Assembly: GCA_003243445.1 (NCBI GenBank)
Contig: QFQQ01000127.1
Coordinates: 1 to 8,755 of the forward strand
Direction: 5' to 3'
Length of the DNA: 8,755 nt
DNA from: Citrobacter freundii
Lineage (GTDB): Bacteria; Bacteroidota; Bacteroidia; Chitinophagales; Chitinophagaceae
Of this stretch, positions 4,806-8,755 are shown piece after piece. Within the stretch, counting starts at the first letter, position 1, and each line of letters starts with the position of its first letter. A program made the translations under genes and the position numbers. Below the pieces are notes generated by a model. The model was not told the origin of the DNA, searched no databases, and was given only the letters and a program-made list of their open reading frames with translations.

Positions 4806-5960
4806 ATGGATTACTTATCAGAAGTATTAAAAATTATTGAAGGTGCAACGAAAGCAAACGCGTCGATGGCTAGTAATTATGCTGGTTTGTTGGCTGATAA
4901 GCTCGAGCAAGCGGGGGAGCTTAAGCAAGCTAAAATGGTCAGAGAAAGGTTGCTAAGGGCACCTCAAGCTTTGGCTGGGGCACAAAAAGCTGGTGGTGGT
5001 GTGTCATTAGGCTCATTACCAGTAGATATAGATAGCAGACTAAATACGGTTGATGTCAGCTATCCAAAATTAGGCAATTCAGAACTTTTTCTTCCTGCAG
5101 GGATTAGTAATCGTGTAGAAGAGTTTATAACTAACGTGCAGCGTTTTGATGAATTTGTGAAAGCGGATGCTGCATTGCCGAGTCGCCTGCTTGTTTATGG
5201 TAAGCCCGGGACTGGTAAGACGATGTTATCTAAATACATAGCCTCCCGCTTAGACTTTCCACTTCTTACCGTTCGCTGCGATACTTTAATTAGCAGTCTT
5301 TTAGGGCAAACTAGCAAAAATCTTAGACAGGTTTTTGATTATGTAACTCAGAGACCATCTGTGCTTTTTTTAGACGAGTTTGATGCTTTGGCTGGAGCTA
5401 GAGGCAATGAAAGGGATATAGGTGAACTTCAGCGAGTTGTCATATCACTTTTGCAGAATATTGATGCAGCGTCAGATGATACTGTAATTATTGCATCTAC
5501 AAACCATGAGCAATTACTTGATCCTGCGGTTTGGAGGCGATTTAGTTTCAGAATTCCTATGCCTCTCCCTGACTTACACCAGAGAGAGTTAATTTGGAAA
5601 AATCGCTTAAAGAACATGATATGTAGTGAGCTTGATTTAACTGATCTAGCCAAAAAATCAGAAGGTTTATCTGGTGCCATAATTGAACAGGTGAGTTTGG
5701 ATGCCCGTAGGGATGCCGTTATCGAAGGTGAAAGCAAAGTAAATGTCCCTAAATTATATAGGCGTTTATATCTTGCTCAATCCCTCATAGAAGGTGTAAA
5801 TTTAAGCACTTACGAGGACGAGATTCGCTGGTTACGCTTGAGGGATCAGAAAGCATTTTCTATTAGAGTTCTTGCTAGTCTGTACAAACTTACATCAAGA
5901 GTTATTTCAAACATTCTGAAGGAGTCAGGATCTTATGAGCAGAAGGGGCACACAGTCTAG
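4806..5960 (+). CDS. ietA: IetA-like AAA+ ATPase, partner of subtilase (IetAS defence/stability pair)
   Basis: A 384-aa AAA+ ATPase. Residues 1-60 form a helical N-terminal region, where the AGLLADKLEQAGELKQAKMV segment looks like a helical hairpin. The ATPase core follows: Walker A GKPGTGKT (132-139), Walker B VLFLDE (186-191), sensor 1 STN (231-233), arginine finger in WRRFSF (R244/R245) and a sensor-2-like GLSGAIIEQ (287-295). The last 35 residues (FSIRVLASLYKLTSRVISNIL) read like a helix-turn-helix. I chose MDYLSEVL at 4806 because GGGGA lies 5 nt before it. An upstream in-frame ATG at 4758 has none. The protease gene begins 26 nt before this gene ends. In IetAS systems the ATPase is thought to restrain or direct the protease. 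It acts in the cytoplasm, with no signal peptide. Its AT-rich codon use differs from the phage genes on its left. Confidence 0.82.
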   Translation: MDYLSEVLKIIEGATKANASMASNYAGLLADKLEQAGELKQAKMVRERLLRAPQALAGAQKAGGGVSLGSLPVDIDSRLNTVDVSYPKLGNSELFLPAGISNRVEEFITNVQRFDEFVKADAALPSRLLVYGKPGTGKTMLSKYIASRLDFPLLTVRCDTLISSLLGQTSKNLRQVFDYVTQRPSVLFLDEFDALAGARGNERDIGELQRVVISLLQNIDAASDDTVIIASTNHEQLLDPAVWRRFSFRIPMPLPDLHQRELIWKNRLKNMICSELDLTDLAKKSEGLSGAIIEQVSLDARRDAVIEGESKVNVPKLYRRLYLAQSLIEGVNLSTYEDEIRWLRLRDQKAFSIRVLASLYKLTSRVISNILKESGSYEQKGHTV

Positions 5961-8199
5961 TAACGCAAAAGTTACGAACCCAATGTTAAGAATCCCTTTT
6001 TCCAGAAGTGATTTAGGTTCGATAGAAGGTGGCGGTGGTGGTGCAAAGGAGTTAGTCGAGGTAACAGCGGAATATAGACAGGGTTTGGTACGAACTCTAA
6101 CGACTACTAAGAGTTATTTACAATCCAGGCTTTCAAACCACCCAGGAAGCCTGGGTACAATGGTTTTCAAACTAAGAGAGCAAGGGATCGCCAAATCTCA
6201 TAGACCGAACAAAATTACGCGAGAAGCAGGACTACAAAACGCAGGACATGCAAAAATAGATGAGATGTTAGTTGCTGCTCATGCGGGGAGTTTTGACGCG
6301 TTGGAATCAGTGATTTTGCATCGCAACATTAAAGAGGTTGTGGCAAATCTAAGTGCGATTGAAAGCATTGAACCTTGGAATGAAGAGCGAAAAATCCCAG
6401 GGGGACTTCAAGCTTTATTAGAAGCATCAAATATTCTTGTTCGACTTTTCCAATATACAGGAGAAGATGCAACTCATAGCAACTATGAAAATGTAATCGA
6501 TATATTGGAACAAAGTGAAGTTGAATATTTTGAAATTAGACAAAGACGAGGGCTTCCATTATTAAGGTTGAAGGGGTTATCAGCAAGTGATCGGCGGATT
6601 TTGGATGTTCTTATTGAACATCCTGGCGTGAGAACGTTAATACCTGAACCGAAATATTCAGCATTTCCTGTGAGTGCAAGTAATTCAAGTGGTACTGAGG
6701 CAAATAATTTTCCCACACCATCAGAAGATTTACCCCTTGTTGCTGTTTTTGATACAGGAGTAAGTCCGATCGCGGCAACAATTAGCCCATGGGTAGTAAG
6801 TAGGGAGACATATGTGATTCCTCCTGATACGAGTTACGTACATGGGACAATGGTCTCTTCATTAGTATCTGGGGCACATTATTTAAATGATAATCACTCA
6901 TGGATTCCTGATACAAAATCCAAAATTCATGATGTTTGTGGTTTAGATGAAAATGGGTCTTATATTTCTGACTTAATTTTAAGATTAACAGATGCAGTAT
7001 CTAAGAGGCCTGATATTAAAGTTTGGAATTTGTCACTGGGTGGAGGGCCATGCAGTGAGCAAATGTTTAGTGACTTTGCAATAACATTAGATCGACTGAG
7101 CGATCAATTTGGTGTTTTGTTTGTTGTCGCGGCGGGTAACTATGTTGATTCCCCAATACGAACTTGGCCAAATCCTGATCCGCTTGGAGGTGCTGATTTA
7201 ATTTCCTCTCCTGGAGAATCTGTTCGTGCATTAACGGTTGGCGCTATTTCTCATTTGGATTCAGTTGATACCTTAAGTGCAGTAGGTACGCCAACGCCAT
7301 ACACACGGCGTGGCCCGGGACCTGTTTTTACTCCTAAACCAGATATAATCCATGCTGGTGGAGGAGTTCACGCTCCTTGGTCGACTGGCACAAGCAGTTT
7401 AAAAGTTATTGGGCCTGATAATAGACTTTGCTCTAATTTTGGCACAAGCTTTGCTGCTCCCATTGTAGCTAGCTTAGCTGCACATACATGGCAAAAAATC
7501 GCCGTTAATCCTGAGTTTAATGTTTCTCCATCATTGGTAAAAGCACTCTTAATTCACTCTGCTCAACTATCTTCCCCAGACTATACATCCAGCGAAAGAC
7601 GTTACTATGGCGCTGGTATACCTGAGGAAGTTATTGAAACTTTGCATGATACAGACGACCGCTTTACGCTGATTTTCCAAACATTTTTGGTTCCTGGAAT
7701 GAGGTGGAGAAAGGAAAACTATCCTATACCAGCGGCTCTTATTCAAAACGGTAAATTCAAAGGCGAGATCATTATTACTGCAGCATATGCTCCACCATTA
7801 GATCCTAATGCTGGTAGTGAATATGTTCGTGCGAATGTAGAGTTGAGTTTCGGGTTAATCGAGAATAATACCATCAAAGGAAAGGTTCCGATGGAAGGTG
7901 AAACAGGACAATCCGGATATGAGAGTGCTCAGGTTGAACATGGTGGTAAGTGGTCACCCGTAAAAATCCATCGTAAAGCATTCAGTCGAGGGATAGCTTC
8001 TGGGGATTGGGCTCTTCAGGCGAAAGCTACGCTTAGGGCAAACGAACCTGCGCTAAGAGAACCATTACCTGTAACCATAGTTGTAACGTTAAAATCAATA
8101 GATGGAAATGCACAAGTCTATGCAGATGGAGTAAGGGCCTTGAACGCCAATAACTGGGCGCACTCTCCATTGCCAGTTCGTGTCCCTGTTACAGTGTAA
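5935..8199 (+). CDS. ietS: IetS-like subtilisin-family (S8) serine protease
   Basis: A 754-aa protein with a subtilase domain from about 265 to 545. The catalytic residues are Asp273 in VFDTGV, His303 in VHGTM, oxyanion Asn402 in AAGN and Ser505 in GTSFAAPIV, so it should be active. No signal peptide is seen, so it is probably an intracellular protease, unlike most secreted subtilases. Residues 1-260 are a family-specific N-terminal region, helical in parts, with a Gly run (32-36) and no classical inhibitor prodomain that I can recognise. Residues about 570-754 form a C-terminal beta-rich region, perhaps a jelly-roll for substrate or partner binding. The gene overlaps the ATPase gene by 26 nt in another frame, with AAGGAG (5919-5924) and AGGA (5927-5930) before the ATG, so translation is coupled. 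This two-gene layout is the IetAS type, reported as a plasmid stability toxin/antitoxin pair and as an anti-phage system. The trigger and protein targets are unknown to me. Confidence 0.85.
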   Translation: MSRRGTQSSNAKVTNPMLRIPFSRSDLGSIEGGGGGAKELVEVTAEYRQGLVRTLTTTKSYLQSRLSNHPGSLGTMVFKLREQGIAKSHRPNKITREAGLQNAGHAKIDEMLVAAHAGSFDALESVILHRNIKEVVANLSAIESIEPWNEERKIPGGLQALLEASNILVRLFQYTGEDATHSNYENVIDILEQSEVEYFEIRQRRGLPLLRLKGLSASDRRILDVLIEHPGVRTLIPEPKYSAFPVSASNSSGTEANNFPTPSEDLPLVAVFDTGVSPIAATISPWVVSRETYVIPPDTSYVHGTMVSSLVSGAHYLNDNHSWIPDTKSKIHDVCGLDENGSYISDLILRLTDAVSKRPDIKVWNLSLGGGPCSEQMFSDFAITLDRLSDQFGVLFVVAAGNYVDSPIRTWPNPDPLGGADLISSPGESVRALTVGAISHLDSVDTLSAVGTPTPYTRRGPGPVFTPKPDIIHAGGGVHAPWSTGTSSLKVIGPDNRLCSNFGTSFAAPIVASLAAHTWQKIAVNPEFNVSPSLVKALLIHSAQLSSPDYTSSERRYYGAGIPEEVIETLHDTDDRFTLIFQTFLVPGMRWRKENYPIPAALIQNGKFKGEIIITAAYAPPLDPNAGSEYVRANVELSFGLIENNTIKGKVPMEGETGQSGYESAQVEHGGKWSPVKIHRKAFSRGIASGDWALQAKATLRANEPALREPLPVTIVVTLKSIDGNAQVYADGVRALNANNWAHSPLPVRVPVTV

Positions 8200-8248
8200 G
8201 TACCATTATTACATGTACGCGTATAATTTTGGTGGCAACTAAATTAAG

Positions 8249-8282
8249 TATAAAAAAACCCGCTCCGGCGGGTTTTTTTATA
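8249..8282. terminator. Strong bidirectional rho-independent terminator
   Basis: CCCGC (8259-8263) and GCGGG (8268-8272) enclose the loop TCCG. The stem is extended by seven A on the left and seven T on the right and by TATA at both ends, giving a 34-bp near-perfect palindrome. It can stop transcription in both directions. It closes the ATPase/protease operon 50 nt after the protease stop and shields the dinI-like gene from it. Confidence 0.93.
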
Positions 8283-8320
8283 CTACTGACTGAAAATTAA
8301 CAAATTGTGCTCTTAAACCG

Positions 8321-8349
8321 TTGATCATTCTGGTGCATAGGTGTACTGT
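8321..8349 (+). promoter_or_regulatory. Candidate promoter of the dinI-like gene
   Basis: TTGATC (8321-8326) is followed after 17 nt by TACTGT (8344-8349), a weak -10 that is part of the LexA box. An alternative -10 is TATAAA (8349-8354), at poor spacing. Overlap of promoter and LexA site is what SOS genes need for repression. Confidence 0.45.
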
Positions 8350-8363
8350 ATAAATATACAGTA
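8344..8363. promoter_or_regulatory. LexA (SOS) box, near consensus
   Basis: TACTGTATAAATATACAGTA matches the enterobacterial consensus, with perfect CTGT and ACAG ends and an alternating AT core differing at one position. It ends 18 nt before the dinI-like start codon, so LexA should repress that gene tightly until DNA damage. Confidence 0.93.
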
Positions 8364-8381
8364 TATGCAGTGGAGAATGTT

Positions 8382-8615
8382 ATGAAAGTTGAACTAACCA
8401 TTGATCGTACTAAAGAACTTCCAAAGGGAGCTGTTCCGGCGCTGGAGAAAGAATTGCTTAAAAGGTTGGGCAACCACTATGAGAACTGCAGCTTGAGCAT
8501 ACGACGTGCAGGCTCCGATGGTTTAAGTGTGTTTGGGGGTGACAAGGAAGATAAAAAGAGAATAGAGACTATCCTCCAGGAAACCTGGGAAAGTGCTGAC
8601 GACTGGTTTTATTAA
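8382..8615 (+). CDS. dinI: DinI-like SOS protein
   Basis: A 77-aa protein of the DinI family: MKVELTIDRTKELP at the start, the SLSIRRAGSDGLSVFGG middle and the acidic C-terminal helix ending TWESADDWFY. DinI binds RecA filaments and stabilises them, limiting co-protease action on LexA and phage repressors. Acidic C-terminal helices imitate DNA. The start at 8382 is preferred because GGAGA (8372-8376) precedes it and all family members begin here; a GTG at 8370 would add 4 residues. A LexA box lies just upstream. Prophage copies are common beside late genes and probably tune induction. The base composition is closer to the phage than to the cargo. Confidence 0.92.
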   Translation: MKVELTIDRTKELPKGAVPALEKELLKRLGNHYENCSLSIRRAGSDGLSVFGGDKEDKKRIETILQETWESADDWFY

Positions 8616-8660
8616 TTATTTTGGGTGTTACTTTGATCCCGTTTGCATGGGGGAGTTTAA

Positions 8661-8755
8661 GTGAAAGACAAATTAGAATTGCCCAAAAAAGGCTACGCAG
8701 TCATCAGATGTCACGATGGAGTCATCGTTGCCAGGCTGCAATCATTTCCTGAGTG
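8661..8755 (+). CDS. Unrecognised gene, 5' part only
   Basis: A GTG start with a strong ribosome-binding site (GGGGGAG, 8649-8655, spacing 5) opens a frame of 31 complete codons to the window edge. The product begins MKDKLELPKKGYAVIRCHDG. I do not recognise it. It follows dinI by 45 nt and could share the SOS promoter, as there is no terminator between. Its end lies outside the window. Confidence 0.6.
   Translation, partial: MKDKLELPKKGYAVIRCHDGVIVARLQSFPE

Noticed and set aside
5429..5737. Minus-strand 102-codon ORF inside the ATPase gene
   Set aside because: It is a shadow of the AAA+ coding frame, whose Walker B and sensor motifs lie here or just upstream.
4806..8199. The ATPase/protease block as a transposon or a wholly new system
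   Set aside because: No transposase, terminal inverted repeats or target duplications are visible, and the gene pair matches the described IetAS layout.
8222..8227. TATAAT after the protease gene as a promoter
   Set aside because: No -35-like hexamer stands 16-18 nt upstream, and the strong terminator at 8249-8282 would stop any transcript at once.
1..8755. CRISPR arrays, tRNA or rRNA genes and attachment sites
   Set aside because: No regularly spaced repeats, cloverleaf-like segments or paired core sequences were found on either strand.

Overview
The window reads as the early (immunity and replication) region of a lambdoid prophage from an enterobacterium. The gene order repressor / YdaS-like Cro / YdaT-like CII / YdaU / YdaV (DnaC-like) is the Rac and CP-933P type of early region. 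The SOS-controlled DinI-like gene and the PerC-type regulator are also typical of prophages in Escherichia, Salmonella, Enterobacter, Klebsiella and relatives. The genus cannot be fixed from the window. No integrase, structural gene, tRNA, rRNA, insertion sequence or CRISPR array is visible.

Left arm (1-950, minus strand). An operon appears to run leftward from a promoter region near 800-840. It has an untranslated leader with a long imperfect inverted repeat (624-646 / 705-726), a possible 53-aa ORF, a well-supported 45-aa gene overlapping it by ATGA, and a cysteine-free Rrf2/IscR-like regulator. A hairpin lies at 6-24. The XRE-type repressor (951-1346, minus) ends at a clear minus-strand terminator (about 907-931). 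The repressor has no peptidase domain.

Right arm (1347-4628, plus strand). A control region of about 120 bp holds a TTGACA box and a perfect 7-bp inverted repeat, then drives a small Cro/YdaS-like protein, a YdaT/CII-like regulator, a DUF1376+DnaT-type replication initiator (YdaU), a DnaC-like helicase loader (YdaV), a winged-helix/PerC protein and a second small winged-helix-like protein. Spacings are short or overlapping, so this looks like one early transcript.

Cargo (about 4660-8280). At the place where lambdoid phages keep nin-region genes, the phage genes stop at a 25-codon stub and a visibly more AT-rich block begins. It has two overlapping genes: a AAA+ ATPase and a 754-aa subtilisin-family serine protease with Asp, His, Asn and Ser catalytic residues intact. 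I recognise the pair as the IetAS type, described as a plasmid stability/toxin-antitoxin system in Agrobacterium and later as an anti-phage defence system. The cargo ends in a strong bidirectional terminator (8249-8282). It is therefore probably a known family carried as prophage cargo, not a wholly new system.

Right end (8283-8755). A near-consensus LexA box (8344-8363) precedes a dinI-like gene, followed by an unrecognised gene that runs off the window. A repressor without a self-cleavage domain beside a LexA-controlled DinI gene leaves the route of prophage induction open.
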